From an uncultured Pseudomonadales bacterium (GTDB taxonomy: Bacteria; Pseudomonadota; Gammaproteobacteria; Pseudomonadales; Porticoccaceae): 64,000 bases of DNA. This document shows, piece by piece, positions 17,384 to 26,831 of this stretch (positions are counted from its first letter, which is position 1; each line of letters starts with the position of its first letter). Below the pieces are notes generated by a model, which did no database searches, was not told where the DNA came from, and worked only from the letters and a program-made list of their open reading frames with translations. Where the stretch lies: the NCBI GenBank assembly GCA_943788445.1, contig CALSQH010000003.1, forward strand, positions 372,001-436,000, read 5' to 3'. The position numbers were made by a program, and so were the translations under genes.

Positions 17384-19906
17384 CTAACTTGCAACAGGCA
17401 ACCCTTTGATCTGAGTAATTGCCTGTTTAATGGCTTTATCGAATAGATGGGAATTATCCAGCACAGTAACCTTACCGTCCATTAATTCCAATGCTAAACG
17501 CGCCCTGTCACGCTCAGCAATAAGCTTACCTTTATTATCAACAAATACATACTTCCACGAGGGTCCTACAATGCCAGCAAGCTTGCCGCGCTTATGAGCC
17601 TTTATATCACCCCCCAATTCGATCCAGCAACCCTTTTGTAGCACCATTAAACATCGCTGCGCACTACTATCTAAGGTTTCTGCATCGCGCACCGCTTGAG
17701 AAATATTTTTGCCGGGCAATTCTGTTCTAACCTTCGAGACCAAAATACGCTTAATTTCCTCGACCATTCGCTGTTCAGGAAAACTGTCTCCCGCAGCAGT
17801 TTTATCGCTCTTATTATTACCGACTGATTTAGATTTTTTCGCCGATCTTTTTCTCGCCACCGGAGTAATCTCGGTGACCACCGCCGGTTCCACCACCTGT
17901 GGCTCGACAATCCCCAGCGCCTGACTCAGCTGCTTAATTTGCAGCTCTCGCTGAACCACATCAATGGAAATATACCCGAGACGGGCATCAATATGGGCAA
18001 GTAACTCATGGCGATATTTAATATCACTGTCAGTAGGCGTTCGCCGCGCCAGATGGACCAAGTTTTCCAGCAACTTGACCCCCAACAACCAATCGGTTCC
18101 CGCCTCGCCAGAGCGCAGGTGCGCCATATGCATAACCGTACACCAGCTGCGCTGAATAAAATCAACAACGGTTTCAGAAAGCTTTTTGCCGACAATCCGC
18201 CGAGTAACTTCTTCATCAACCCGGGTGCGCGCCCAATTCACTTTTTCCTGAGCGGCAATCTGTTCCAACTCTCTCGCCTCTGCCGCAGAGGTTGTGCGTC
18301 TATCGCGATCGACAATAGCCATAAATTCGGCGAGCATACTCGGCAGCTTCTGCTCATCGAATGACTCACCCGCCATAGATGCAGAGAGCTTTAGCATCTG
18401 CTGATAAATCTGGTTATCCTCACAGTCGCCCTGCTCCAAGCCAATGGCATATTTGGCCATTTCATTAAACAATCGCCGAATAGGGTGATTCTCCTGCTCA
18501 AGAATCAGCGGCTTCTTAATCGCCATCTTTAACATGGGTATCTCGCAGCGATTAATAACTTGCTGCACCTCTGGGGCCACGACCAGGGATTGCCCAAAAC
18601 TGGAAAATACATTCTCCACCACCTGAAACACACTCAAGTCATTGCGGTGCAGGCGGCTGCCGTTTTCCCCCTCAGACAAATGCTTTATCGCCGCGGCTAA
18701 TTCGCGGGTTATCTGTCCATTACCCAACAGCTCTGCTCGATTAGCGACAAGATCATTCATATGCTTATTGATCTCGGCGAGTAACTGCGGTTTATCCATG
18801 CAGGGTTTGGATAGATGGGCTTTAGCTTTTTTCTGCGCGTTACTCTCATCAAGCTGGCTTCTGTTTAGAGCGCTATTTTCTGATTGGGAGCCATTTGCTT
18901 GCGAGGTCTGTGATGGAGAGCTTTGTAATGAAGAGCTTTGTAATGAAGAGTGAGAAAAATCATTTTCCAATGGCAGAGCAGACTCGTGCTCGGCGTTTTC
19001 CAGCATAGAAGTAATTTTCGCCAACAACTCCGTTTGAATTCGAGAATTGCCAACCGAAGGCGAATCAACTTCGTAATTAGCAACAGCTTCACTAACATGA
19101 GTAACGGCCTCAGTGGGCTGACTTATATCCACCGACTGAGTTGATACCTCAGGCGTTTGCTGCTCTAAACTTTTATTAAGCGACTTTTTATCAGCAGACC
19201 GCGTAACAACTGCATCTTCGACAGCCGCAATATCAGCAGCGGGCGTAAAACCAGCATCCTCAAGCATCTGATTAGCCACGCCGAGCATCTCCCCGTAGCT
19301 TTTATCAAAACAGCTCAGATCAAACATCCTGACCAACTCTAACTGCACTTCGACGGCAACCATATCCTCATCAATTGCAGACACAAATGCCTCCAAAATC
19401 ACATCCGGTGACATTGGCAACGTTTTAATGAGACTAGCCTTATTGAGCATTGATCTCAGCCGCCCCTCGAACTGATGCAGATCACTGCGCAGCTCTTCGC
19501 GGACCCGACTAGAGCAATTATCCAGCGCGATCATTACCTCAAGATCTTCATGGCCGAGCAATTTAAGCCTATCTGCATTGCTCGATTCTGTTGTAGGTTG
19601 AGTGGTATCTAAACCAGTCTCCGCAACGGGCTCAACTCCAGAAGCCTGCGCCTCTAACCTTGTTAAATGATCAATTGCAGCAGCTATAGTTGCAGCCTCA
19701 ATCATCGAGCGCTGCTTTCTCAACAGCCGCTGAGAATCCAAATACAGGGTCTGCAAACGATTGCTCTCGGCACGCGCCGCCATACCCACCAAACGGGAGG
19801 AACAGAGTTCATAGAATTTTTTAAAGGCATCAGAAAGATGTTGCTGGCAGAGCTGCCCCAACGACTGTACGAGCTGTTTATTTCCGTTAACTAATCCCTT
19901 GCTCAT
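17384..19906 (-). CDS. DUF1631 family protein
   Basis: A protein of about 840 residues from the ATG at 19906; the open frame extends 12 bp further to a TTG. The N-terminal region (about 1-230) and the C-terminal region (about 370-690) are predicted all-helical. MLKMAIKKPLILEQENHPIRR (split by family block boundaries into MLKMAIKKPL and QENHPIRRLF) is the DUF1631 signature. A Ser/Gln/Asn-rich linker at about 240-370 separates them, and a Lys-rich linker precedes a C-terminal domain with KGCWIELGG. In Pseudomonas the same gene sits between nadC and ampD, as here. The molecular function is unknown; PilZ-like folds have been noted in related proteins. Confidence 0.85.
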   Translation of the reverse strand: MSKGLVNGNKQLVQSLGQLCQQHLSDAFKKFYELCSSRLVGMAARAESNRLQTLYLDSQRLLRKQRSMIEAATIAAAIDHLTRLEAQASGVEPVAETGLDTTQPTTESSNADRLKLLGHEDLEVMIALDNCSSRVREELRSDLHQFEGRLRSMLNKASLIKTLPMSPDVILEAFVSAIDEDMVAVEVQLELVRMFDLSCFDKSYGEMLGVANQMLEDAGFTPAADIAAVEDAVVTRSADKKSLNKSLEQQTPEVSTQSVDISQPTEAVTHVSEAVANYEVDSPSVGNSRIQTELLAKITSMLENAEHESALPLENDFSHSSLQSSSLQSSPSQTSQANGSQSENSALNRSQLDESNAQKKAKAHLSKPCMDKPQLLAEINKHMNDLVANRAELLGNGQITRELAAAIKHLSEGENGSRLHRNDLSVFQVVENVFSSFGQSLVVAPEVQQVINRCEIPMLKMAIKKPLILEQENHPIRRLFNEMAKYAIGLEQGDCEDNQIYQQMLKLSASMAGESFDEQKLPSMLAEFMAIVDRDRRTTSAAEARELEQIAAQEKVNWARTRVDEEVTRRIVGKKLSETVVDFIQRSWCTVMHMAHLRSGEAGTDWLLGVKLLENLVHLARRTPTDSDIKYRHELLAHIDARLGYISIDVVQRELQIKQLSQALGIVEPQVVEPAVVTEITPVARKRSAKKSKSVGNNKSDKTAAGDSFPEQRMVEEIKRILVSKVRTELPGKNISQAVRDAETLDSSAQRCLMVLQKGCWIELGGDIKAHKRGKLAGIVGPSWKYVFVDNKGKLIAERDRARLALELMDGKVTVLDNSHLFDKAIKQAITQIKGLPVAS
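18921..18952 (-). repeat. Tandem 15-bp repeat inside the DUF1631 gene
   Basis: AGCTTTGTAATGAAG occurs twice in tandem and encodes a duplicated Leu-Gln-Ser-Ser-Ser unit in the low-complexity linker. The repeat keeps frame, so its copy number could vary without breaking the gene. Confidence 0.75.
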
Positions 19907-20100
19907 CTTGCTTGCCAACCCCTTGGCGACGACCTAGTACTAATTCACGCTAGTCCTGTGAACTTATAGATATCTAACCTGTATTGAAACAGAACAGCCC
20001 GAGAAATCCAATGTTAAAAAGGCCCGCAGAGAAAATAACTCGGCTATAATTCTGCCCAAGCAAAGCCTACAGACCCATAAACAGATTCAACGAGAACCCG

Positions 20101-20952
20101 ATGAGCGCCAACCACCTATCAACTGAAACCCTCAATGATATCCCCTCCTGCGTAGCACGTGCACTACAAGAGGATATAGGCAGCGGCGATATCACCGCCC
20201 AATTGATTCCACAAGATCAGCAAGCCAGCGCCGTGGTTATCTCAAGAGAAGCCGTTGTAATCTGTGGCCGTCCATGGGTTGATGAGGTGTTTAACCAGCT
20301 CGACGAAAACACTCAGATTGAATGGCATATCAGTGAAGGGGACAGCGTAGAAGCCAATCAAAAGCTTTTTACCCTGACCGGCAATGCTCGAATACTTCTT
20401 ACTGGCGAGCGCGCCGCGCTAAATTTCTTGCAAACACTCTCAGGGACCGCGACCATCGCCAAGCAATATGCAGCCCTTACGCCGAACAGCCAGATTAAGA
20501 TCCTCGACACACGAAAAACCATTCCCGGACTGCGACTGGCACAAAAATATGCCATCGCCGTTGGCGGCTGCCAAAATCACCGCATCGGTTTATACGACGC
20601 ATTTCTGATAAAAGAAAATCATATTGCCGCCTGTGGTGGCATAACCCAAGCCATCGAAAAAGCCCGCGAGATTGCGCCTGATAAACGGGTTGAGGTGGAA
20701 GTGGAAAGTCTCAATGAACTGCACCAGGCACTTGCGGCCAAGGCTGATATTGTGATGTTGGATAATTTTTCACCGGCGGATATTGAGGCGCTGTCGTCAA
20801 TAGATTTGGGCAGTACCAAGATTGAAGTTTCTGGCGATATTACTGAGGAGAACTTGCGCATCTATAACCATGGGGCGATTAATTTTATTTCTTCGGGGAG
20901 TTTAACTAAGCATCTTCGGGCGGTGGATTTATCGATGCGGTTTGTTAGTTAA
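20101..20952 (+). CDS. nadC: Nicotinate-nucleotide pyrophosphorylase (quinolinate phosphoribosyltransferase)
   Basis: A 283-residue enzyme converting quinolinate and PRPP to nicotinate mononucleotide, CO2 and PPi in NAD synthesis. ALQEDIGSGDITAQLI near residue 22, LDTRKTIPGLR near 140, KENHIAACGG near 174 and VEVEVESL near 198 are the substrate-binding blocks; the Arg, Lys and Glu residues expected in the site are visible. Length is close to E. coli NadC (297). The start is ATG at 20101. It is divergent from DUF1631 across a 195-bp gap and converges on pilA with a shared terminator. Confidence 0.96.
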   Translation: MSANHLSTETLNDIPSCVARALQEDIGSGDITAQLIPQDQQASAVVISREAVVICGRPWVDEVFNQLDENTQIEWHISEGDSVEANQKLFTLTGNARILLTGERAALNFLQTLSGTATIAKQYAALTPNSQIKILDTRKTIPGLRLAQKYAIAVGGCQNHRIGLYDAFLIKENHIAACGGITQAIEKAREIAPDKRVEVEVESLNELHQALAAKADIVMLDNFSPADIEALSSIDLGSTKIEVSGDITEENLRIYNHGAINFISSGSLTKHLRAVDLSMRFVS

Positions 20953-20970
20953 TCAAAATGAGAGACTTAA

Positions 20971-21002
20971 ATAAAAAAAGGCTCCTGAAGGAGCCTTTTT
21001 CG
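20971..21002. terminator. Bidirectional terminator between nadC and pilA
   Basis: AAAAAAAGGCTCC, loop TGAA, GGAGCCTTTTT: a 6-bp GC-rich stem with an A-run on one side and a T-run on the other. It serves nadC on the plus strand and pilA on the minus strand. Confidence 0.9.
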
Positions 21003-21021
21003 AAGCTTTTGGTATTACCCT

Positions 21022-21510
21022 CTACCTACATGAACCTGGCAACAGTCTAGCGTCTAGTGCAGTCGCTGCAGCTCCATTACCACAAACAAAACCAGACACT
21101 TGAGTTGGAATATCTGCTGCAGTTGCAGCTGTCCCTGCCACTGATTCTGGAGTTAATGTAAACGTAGATCCATCAGCTGCAACCAAGCCTAAAGCTGCGG
21201 TATTTAAAGTTACAGTTATAACTCCGTTCGCATCAGTAGCTATGCCTGCAACATATTGTGTTGGATTAGCAACACCCTCACTGCAACCCCATCCGTTGGC
21301 TCCAATAACTACTCCTGCTGATGCAGTTTGGTAAATTTCTGAAACAGATGTTCTGCATTGGCTAGCGGCTAATATTCCTTCTGAAATCTTCGCTCTAGTT
21401 GAATAATCATTATAAGCCGGCAATGCCACAGCAGCCAAAATACCAATAATAGCCACTACAATCATTAATTCGATAAGGGTAAAACCCGTTTGTTTTCTGT
21501 TCATGTTCAT
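21022..21510 (-). CDS. pilA: Type IV major pilin PilA
   Basis: A 162-residue prepilin. The 9-residue leader MNMNRKQTG is followed by [20 protein letters not shown], the class IVa hydrophobic N-terminus, with Phe+1 and Glu+5 intact. PilD (25.3 kb) would cut after Gly9 and methylate Phe. The C-terminal pair of Cys (FVCGNG and PGSCR) bounds a short D-region loop; a second Cys pair lies near residues 52 and 80. The middle is Ala/Thr/Val-rich and poorly conserved, as in environmental pilins. The start at 21510 has GGAGAG 5 nt before it. It is transcribed away from pilBCD, from a recognisable sigma-54 promoter. Confidence 0.93.
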   Translation of the reverse strand: MNMNRKQTGFTLIELMIVVAIIGILAAVALPAYNDYSTRAKISEGILAASQCRTSVSEIYQTASAGVVIGANGWGCSEGVANPTQYVAGIATDANGVITVTLNTAALGLVAADGSTFTLTPESVAGTAATAADIPTQVSGFVCGNGAAATALDARLLPGSCR

Positions 21511-21590
21511 TGTTACTCTCCGTTTATAAAAAAATAGGAACTTCCAGTTAACTGTAAAAAATACTTTTTATTACTTTCGAGTTAGAAGTT

Positions 21591-21606
21591 AGCAATTGGC
21601 ATGCCA
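21591..21606 (-). promoter_or_regulatory. Sigma-54 promoter of pilA
   Basis: On the minus strand TGGCATGCCAATTGCT has the invariant GG-N10-GC spacing and fits TGGCACG-N4-TTGCW with one mismatch. It lies about 80 bp before the pilA start. In Pseudomonas pilA is transcribed by RpoN with the PilS/PilR system, so the match is biologically expected. Confidence 0.8.
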
Positions 21607-21701
21607 ATATCTTTTTATCCATATATTTCAGCAAGTTAGATACATTCCCCATACTTCCGGCATCCCGAGACACCTATTTCCCAGCGTTTATTGTTCCCTA
21701 T

Positions 21702-21753
21702 CTGTCAATTTGTGACTTTTTTTGTCAGTTATTTTTAGTCAATTTCTCGACAA
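21702..21753 (-). promoter_or_regulatory. Possible PilR-type enhancer cluster upstream of pilA
   Basis: Five TGTCA/GTGAC/GTCAA/CGACA motifs lie within 52 bp, about 95-150 bp upstream of the sigma-54 promoter. PilR of Pseudomonas binds tandem sites containing TGTC at a similar distance. The motif is short and the region AT-rich, so this is only suggestive. Confidence 0.4.
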
Positions 21754-22033
21754 TCGGTTTATTTTTACTACGCTTAAATTAAAACTATTCGCAAATAAAT
21801 AATCACAATAATTCAACTGGCAGATCAATTCGCAGTGCAGTGTGAACAAAATGCCCCCTTCATTATTTGCGAGCAGAGAAGAGTGTTGGACTATTTATGC
21901 GGTGCCGACTGTTTTTAAAAAAAGTGTTCTCTGGTTCACATAATATTTTTTGTTATGTGGGGTTTGGCACATCATGGATTTAAAACGCTCAGTAGACTTG
22001 CCCGTACCCATAATTAAAGCTGGTGATACTGTT

Positions 22034-23767
22034 ATGAACATGCCACAAATCGCTTTACACGGCCTGCCCAAGCGTTTGGTTGACGATCAATTGATTGCGG
22101 CAACCGTACTTGAAGAGGCCACTGTTTCGGCCAAAACCGATAAAATTTCTCTGGTGCAGTATCTCTGCGACAAGCATTTGCTCTCACCAGAGCAGATTGG
22201 CAAGTCTGCAGCCAAAGAGTTTGGCATTCCCCTCTATGCCCTCGACAAGCACAACCCGGATAGCTTTCCCAAAGACCTCGTAGATACCAAATTACTCAAG
22301 AAACATCAGGCTATTCCATTAATGCAACGGGGTAATAGACTCTTTGTGGCCATCGCAGACCCAACCAACCAGCGGGCAATTACCGAAATTCAGTTTCAAA
22401 CTGGTATTGCCGTAGAACCGGTTCTAGCACTCTACTCTGCGATTAACGAGGCTCTGGAAAAATGGCTTGAAAGTGCCAATGACGGCGATATTGGTGAGGC
22501 TCTAGGTACTATTGATGATGTGCATCTCGATGATCTGGATATGGAAGCACTCGACGACGACGATCAGGCTGATAGCGGTAACAGCAATGGAGAAGACGAT
22601 GCGCCGATTGTGCGCTTCGTTAATAAGATGCTCTTGGATGCGATTCGCCTGGGTGCTTCAGATGTTCACTTTGAGCCCTACGAAAAGTCCTATCGTGTAC
22701 GCTTTCGTGTCGATGGTATTTTGCAGGAAATGGCTAAACCTCCCACTAATTTGGCACCCAGATTAGCCGCTCGCCTAAAGGTTATGTCGCGCATGGATAT
22801 ATCCGAAAGGCGTGTGCCGCAAGATGGCCGTGTAAAGCTCAAGTTATCGAAAAACAAGGCCATCGACTTCCGGGTCAATACATTGCCGCTGCAGTTTGGT
22901 GAGAAAATTGTGCTGCGTATTCTGGATCCCAGCAGTGCCAAGATGGGTATTGATGCTCTGGGTTATGAGCAGGATCAAAAAGATTTGTATATGGAGGCTC
23001 TGGCTCGACCGCAAGGAATGATTTTGGTCACAGGCCCAACCGGTAGTGGTAAAACTGTGTCGTTGTATACAGGCTTAAATATACTCAACACCACCGAACG
23101 CAATATCTCCACGGCGGAAGATCCGATTGAAATCAATATGGAAGGCATTAACCAGACGCAGATTAATATGCGTGTTGGTCTGTCGTTTGCCGAGGCTCTG
23201 CGATCATTTTTGCGTCAGGATCCGGATGTGGTCATGGTCGGTGAGATACGTGATTTGGAAACTGCTGAAATCTCTATTAAAGCGGCACAGACCGGTCACT
23301 TGGTGCTGTCGACACTGCACACAAACAGCGCTCCGGAAACCTTGACCCGACTGCTCAATATGGGTGTGCCATCGTTTAATGTGGCGACTTCGGTCAATCT
23401 TATTATTGCCCAGCGACTTGGTCGCAAACTCTGCCAACAGTGTCGCGAACCCTTTGATGATATTCCAGAGAAGGTACTAACCGAAGAGGGTTTCGATCAT
23501 ATCGGTATTCCCCGCGAAGAGATGAGTATTTTCAAGCCGGTAGGCTGTGCGGCTTGCACTAATGGTTACAAAGGACGGGTGGGTGTTTACGAGACATTAA
23601 AAATCACCCCAGCAATTTCGCGAATTATTATGGAAGGTGGCAGTTCAATTGATATTCTCGATGCGGCAATCAAGGAGGGGTTTAGACCATTACGTACATC
23701 GGCTTTACGAAAGGTCACTAGTGGTCTAATAAGTATTGAAGAAGCCAATCGAATTACCAAAGACTAA
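22034..23767 (+). CDS. pilB: Type IV pilus assembly ATPase PilB
   Basis: A hexameric cytoplasmic ATPase that drives pilus extension. From ATG at 22034 it has 577 residues (PilB is normally about 565-570); the frame is open to 21950 and ATG at 21974 is an alternative. An N-terminal MshEN/GSPII_E_N domain opens with LHGLPKRLVDD. Walker A is GPTGSGKT, the Asp box lies around AEDPIEI, Walker B around DPDVVMVGEIRD, and the His box is LSTLHTNSAPET. The zinc cysteines are CQQCREP and CAACTNG. An acidic linker rich in Asp (about residues 160-195) separates the domains. pilC follows after 54 bp. Confidence 0.94.
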   Translation: MNMPQIALHGLPKRLVDDQLIAATVLEEATVSAKTDKISLVQYLCDKHLLSPEQIGKSAAKEFGIPLYALDKHNPDSFPKDLVDTKLLKKHQAIPLMQRGNRLFVAIADPTNQRAITEIQFQTGIAVEPVLALYSAINEALEKWLESANDGDIGEALGTIDDVHLDDLDMEALDDDDQADSGNSNGEDDAPIVRFVNKMLLDAIRLGASDVHFEPYEKSYRVRFRVDGILQEMAKPPTNLAPRLAARLKVMSRMDISERRVPQDGRVKLKLSKNKAIDFRVNTLPLQFGEKIVLRILDPSSAKMGIDALGYEQDQKDLYMEALARPQGMILVTGPTGSGKTVSLYTGLNILNTTERNISTAEDPIEINMEGINQTQINMRVGLSFAEALRSFLRQDPDVVMVGEIRDLETAEISIKAAQTGHLVLSTLHTNSAPETLTRLLNMGVPSFNVATSVNLIIAQRLGRKLCQQCREPFDDIPEKVLTEEGFDHIGIPREEMSIFKPVGCAACTNGYKGRVGVYETLKITPAISRIIMEGGSSIDILDAAIKEGFRPLRTSALRKVTSGLISIEEANRITKD

Positions 23768-23821
23768 CTATCTACTATTAACCAATAAAGAATTAGCAGA
23801 GATCAAAGGAAGGAAGTTGCT

Positions 23822-25036
23822 ATGGCTACAGCCGCCGACAATCAAGTTTTTATATTTAAGGGTAAAAACCGTAAGGGCGAAAAAGTTGAAGGTGAGTTGC
23901 GCGCAACGAATCTACCCCTGGCCAAAGGGCAGTTGCGTAAGCAGGGCATTATTTCGACATCCTTAAGAAAGAAACCCAAACCGCTATTTAGCAAATCGAA
24001 AAAAATATCCCCTGCCGATATCGCGCTGTTTACGCGACAGCTGGCCACCATGATGAAAGCTGGTGTCCCGCTGGTTCAGTCCTTTGATATTGTTGCTGAC
24101 GGTGTTGAAAATGAGACGATGAAGGAATTAATTTTCCAAATTCGTGATGACGTTGCCGCCGGTGGTGGTTTTGCCAACGCCCTGCGTAAAAGCCCCCGTT
24201 ACTTTGATGATCTGTTTTGTAGTTTGGTTGATTCCGGTGAAACGGCGGGTGCTCTGGAGACTATGCTCGATCGTGTAGCTACCTATAAAGAGAAGACTGA
24301 ACAGCTTAAAGCGAAAATCAAAAAAGCCATGACCTACCCGATTGCCGTTATGGTGGTTGCCGTTATTGTTACGGCTATTTTGTTAATTAAAGTAGTGCCG
24401 GTTTTTGCTGAGACTTTTAGTAGTTTTGGTGCCGACCTGCCGGCCTTTACGCTATTTGTATTGGGTTTATCTGAATCGCTACAGAGTTCTTGGATGGTTA
24501 TTTTAGTTATTATTGCTATTTCTATATACGCGTTTAAAGAGGCGCGATTCAGATCGGAAAAATTTTCCTACGCGGTGGATAAATTCACCCTGAAAGTTCC
24601 GATTGTCGGCGGCATTGTCTATAACGCCGTGGTGGCGCGTTTTGCGCGTACACTTGCGACAACCTTTGCCGCGGGTGTGCCGATTGTCGATGCGCTTGAG
24701 TCTGTGGCCGGCGCTGCTGGCAACGCGCCTTACCATGATGCGATTTTAAAGGTTCGCGATGATGTGACTACGGGTATTCAGTTACAGCAGGCAATTAAAT
24801 CAACCAATATGTTTCCTATTTTACTCCAACAGTTGGTGGCAATCGGTGAGGAGTCAGGTGCTCTAGATGAGATGCTTGAAAAAGCGGCGGAGCATTACGA
24901 GGAGTTAGTCGATAACTCGGTAGATAATCTGACCAGCCTTTTGGAACCTATGATTATGTCGGTGCTAGGTGTTTTGGTTGGTGGCCTGTTGATTGCTATG
25001 TATCTGCCGATATTCCAGCTGGGTAATGTTGTTTAA
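23822..25036 (+). CDS. pilC: Type IV pilus inner-membrane platform protein PilC
   Basis: A 404-residue protein with two T2SSF domains. The first cytoplasmic domain holds ALFTRQLATMMKAGVPLVQSF near residue 65 and the second RFARTLATTFAAGVPIVDAL near 275, the paired family signature (each written here near 20 residues). Transmembrane helices are near 170-195, 215-240 and 375-398. It links the PilB ATPase to the growing pilus. Length equals that of Pseudomonas PilC (about 406). The start is ATG at 23822 with AAGGAAGG upstream. It is in an operon with pilB. Confidence 0.95.
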   Translation: MATAADNQVFIFKGKNRKGEKVEGELRATNLPLAKGQLRKQGIISTSLRKKPKPLFSKSKKISPADIALFTRQLATMMKAGVPLVQSFDIVADGVENETMKELIFQIRDDVAAGGGFANALRKSPRYFDDLFCSLVDSGETAGALETMLDRVATYKEKTEQLKAKIKKAMTYPIAVMVVAVIVTAILLIKVVPVFAETFSSFGADLPAFTLFVLGLSESLQSSWMVILVIIAISIYAFKEARFRSEKFSYAVDKFTLKVPIVGGIVYNAVVARFARTLATTFAAGVPIVDALESVAGAAGNAPYHDAILKVRDDVTTGIQLQQAIKSTNMFPILLQQLVAIGEESGALDEMLEKAAEHYEELVDNSVDNLTSLLEPMIMSVLGVLVGGLLIAMYLPIFQLGNVV

Positions 25037-25049
25037 AATAACTCTTTTT

Positions 25050-25114
25050 GTCATTTCGAGTGCAGGGAGAAATCCCCAAGAGATCCCTCGTCGCTTCGCT
25101 CTGTCGGGATGACC
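25050..25114 (+). repeat. Short dispersed repeat with extended left half
   Basis: GTCATTTCGAGTGCAGGGAG, then AAATCCCCAAGAGATCCC, then TCGTCGCTTCGCTCTGTC and GGGATGAC. The GTCAT and ATGAC ends are complementary, so the unit can fold. The right part matches 11291-11326 and 51974-52012. It occupies the gap between pilC and pilD; the following 170 bp to pilD show no further feature. Confidence 0.75.
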
Positions 25115-25291
25115 GATTTAACAGAGCTTATAGCCTTCGTTCGGTTGACGGTGCGGGTCGGGGTGACATTACCTGCCATTCGCCACATAATTGGGTGCTG
25201 TTGAAATAGATAGTCTAAATTAAGGTCAATAAACCGTTTTAATAACTATAACCGGCGCGGGTCAAACCAGCGTCCAAACTGCGAATAACTT

Positions 25292-26152
25292 ATGTTTTTA
25301 GATACCGGATTATCACTCTCAGCCCTCGCCATGGCGGCATTTCCCTTTGGCTTGATTATTGGCAGTTTTCTCAACGTAGTTATTCTGCGATTCCCAGAGC
25401 AGCTCAAGAACAGCTGGCGCCGCGAATCGGAGGACTTTTTGGGTCTGCCGTCCGAACCCATAGAAACCATATCTCTGGCTAAGCCTGCTTCGCGCTGCCC
25501 TTCTTGCGGTGTCCCTATTAAGCCCTGGCACAATATCCCAGTGATCAGCTATGTGTTTTTGCGTGGTAAATGCACCTCTTGCTCAACGCCTATATCGATT
25601 CAATACCCATTGGTAGAACTGCTCTGTGGACTGGCGACAGCCTTTATTGTCTATCAGTTTGGTCTGTCAATAATGAGCGCTTACTGCCTGTTGTTTACCT
25701 GGGTTTTGATTGCCCTGACGGGCATTGATTATCACGATCAGCTGCTACCGGACCAAATTACTCTACCGCTGTTATGGCTGGGACTGTTCGCTAACCTCAG
25801 CGGCACTTTTGTGCCCCTTAATGAAGCGGTAATTGGTGCCCTCGCTGGCTATTTATCGCTGTGGTCGGTGTTTTGGATATTTAAGTTAGTGACCGGAAAA
25901 GAAGGTATGGGTTACGGTGACTTTAAGCTGCTGGCAGCTCTCGGCGCGTGGATGGGCTGGCAGATGCTGCCGCTGATTATTATTCTCTCGACCTTTGTTG
26001 GCGCAGTGGTGGGTATTATTGGCGTCATGGCCAAATCAAAAGACAAGCAGGTTCCGATTGCCTTTGGCCCGTTTCTGGCAATGGCCGGTTGGATTGCATT
26101 GATCTGGGGTGATAAGATTCTTGAGTCTTATTTGAGCGTATTTGGTTTCTAA
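25292..26152 (+). CDS. pilD: Prepilin peptidase / N-methyltransferase PilD
   Basis: A 286-residue inner-membrane aspartyl protease. The cytoplasmic loop carries two CxxC pairs (CPSCG near residue 69 and CTSC near 94), as in bifunctional enzymes that also methylate the pilin N-terminus. The catalytic Asp residues lie in GIDYHDQLLPD near 145 and in GMGYGDFKLLA near 207 (the GxGD motif). Eight helices are predicted. It processes PilA and minor pilins and usually also type II secretion pseudopilins. It is separated from pilC by 255 bp containing a dispersed repeat, so it may have its own promoter; coaE follows 46 bp later. Confidence 0.95.
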   Translation: MFLDTGLSLSALAMAAFPFGLIIGSFLNVVILRFPEQLKNSWRRESEDFLGLPSEPIETISLAKPASRCPSCGVPIKPWHNIPVISYVFLRGKCTSCSTPISIQYPLVELLCGLATAFIVYQFGLSIMSAYCLLFTWVLIALTGIDYHDQLLPDQITLPLLWLGLFANLSGTFVPLNEAVIGALAGYLSLWSVFWIFKLVTGKEGMGYGDFKLLAALGAWMGWQMLPLIIILSTFVGAVVGIIGVMAKSKDKQVPIAFGPFLAMAGWIALIWGDKILESYLSVFGF

Positions 26153-26198
26153 ATAGCTTTTTTAGTTAATTCACCATCTAGCCCTAGAGTGGCCTATT

Positions 26199-26831
26199 TT
26201 GAAAGTAATAAATTCTCCTATCGTTGGTTTAACCGGCGGCATCGGCAGTGGCAAAAGCACTGTGGCCGAGAAATTTCGCCAGCTTGGCATTGATATGGTG
26301 GATGCAGATTATGCATCCCGCGCAGTTGTCGAGCCGGGAATGCCCGCCCTGAAAGCTATTAGCGAGCATTTTGGCAACGATATTCTTCACGCGGATGGCA
26401 ATCTCAATCGCGCTGCACTGCGGACTATTATTTTCTCTGATCCAAAGCAAAAGATTTGGCTAGAGTCATTGCTACACCCATTGATTCGCGAATGGATTAT
26501 TGAGCAGTTAAGTCAATCTAAAAGTCCTTACGTTATTCTCGAATCTCCTCTGCTGCTTGAAACCGATCAGCACCAGCTTGTGGATAAGGTTGTGCTGGTG
26601 GATTTGCCAGTCGAGCTACAAATAGAGCGTGCCTGTGCACGGGATGGCAATCTTGCCGATCAAATTCAACGTATAATCGATTCACAGATGCCGCGACAGG
26701 ATAAATTATCCAGAGCGGATATAGTTTTCGATAATTCTCAGCCACTGGAAACAGTGAACGAAAGAGTTACCGCGTTACACCATCAATTTTTAACCTTGGC
26801 ACAAAACAAAAACGAAGGAAATTCTCTATGA
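26199..26831 (+). CDS. coaE: Dephospho-CoA kinase
   Basis: A 210-residue P-loop kinase for the last step of coenzyme A synthesis (dephospho-CoA 3'-phosphorylation). The opening block IVGLTGGIGSGKSTVAEKF holds Walker A near residues 14-21. DADYASRAVVEPG near 35 and LLHPLIREW near 90 are family blocks. The start appears to be TTG at 26199, since it gives the standard distance to Walker A and no ATG precedes it. Its last four bases overlap the yacG start (ATGA), which implies coupling. zapD, located between coaE and yacG in E. coli, is absent. Confidence 0.95.
   Translation: MKVINSPIVGLTGGIGSGKSTVAEKFRQLGIDMVDADYASRAVVEPGMPALKAISEHFGNDILHADGNLNRAALRTIIFSDPKQKIWLESLLHPLIREWIIEQLSQSKSPYVILESPLLLETDQHQLVDKVVLVDLPVELQIERACARDGNLADQIQRIIDSQMPRQDKLSRADIVFDNSQPLETVNERVTALHHQFLTLAQNKNEGNSL

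Larger units (their letters stand above)
21511..22033. other. pilA-pilB divergent regulatory region
   Basis: About 520 bp, AT-rich, without a gene. It holds the sigma-54 promoter for pilA, a cluster of TGTCA/GTGAC-like motifs and, near 21890-21975, a segment with a run of A and T repeats before pilB. The first 84 bp of the open frame of pilB (from 21950) are treated here as leader. Confidence 0.7.
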
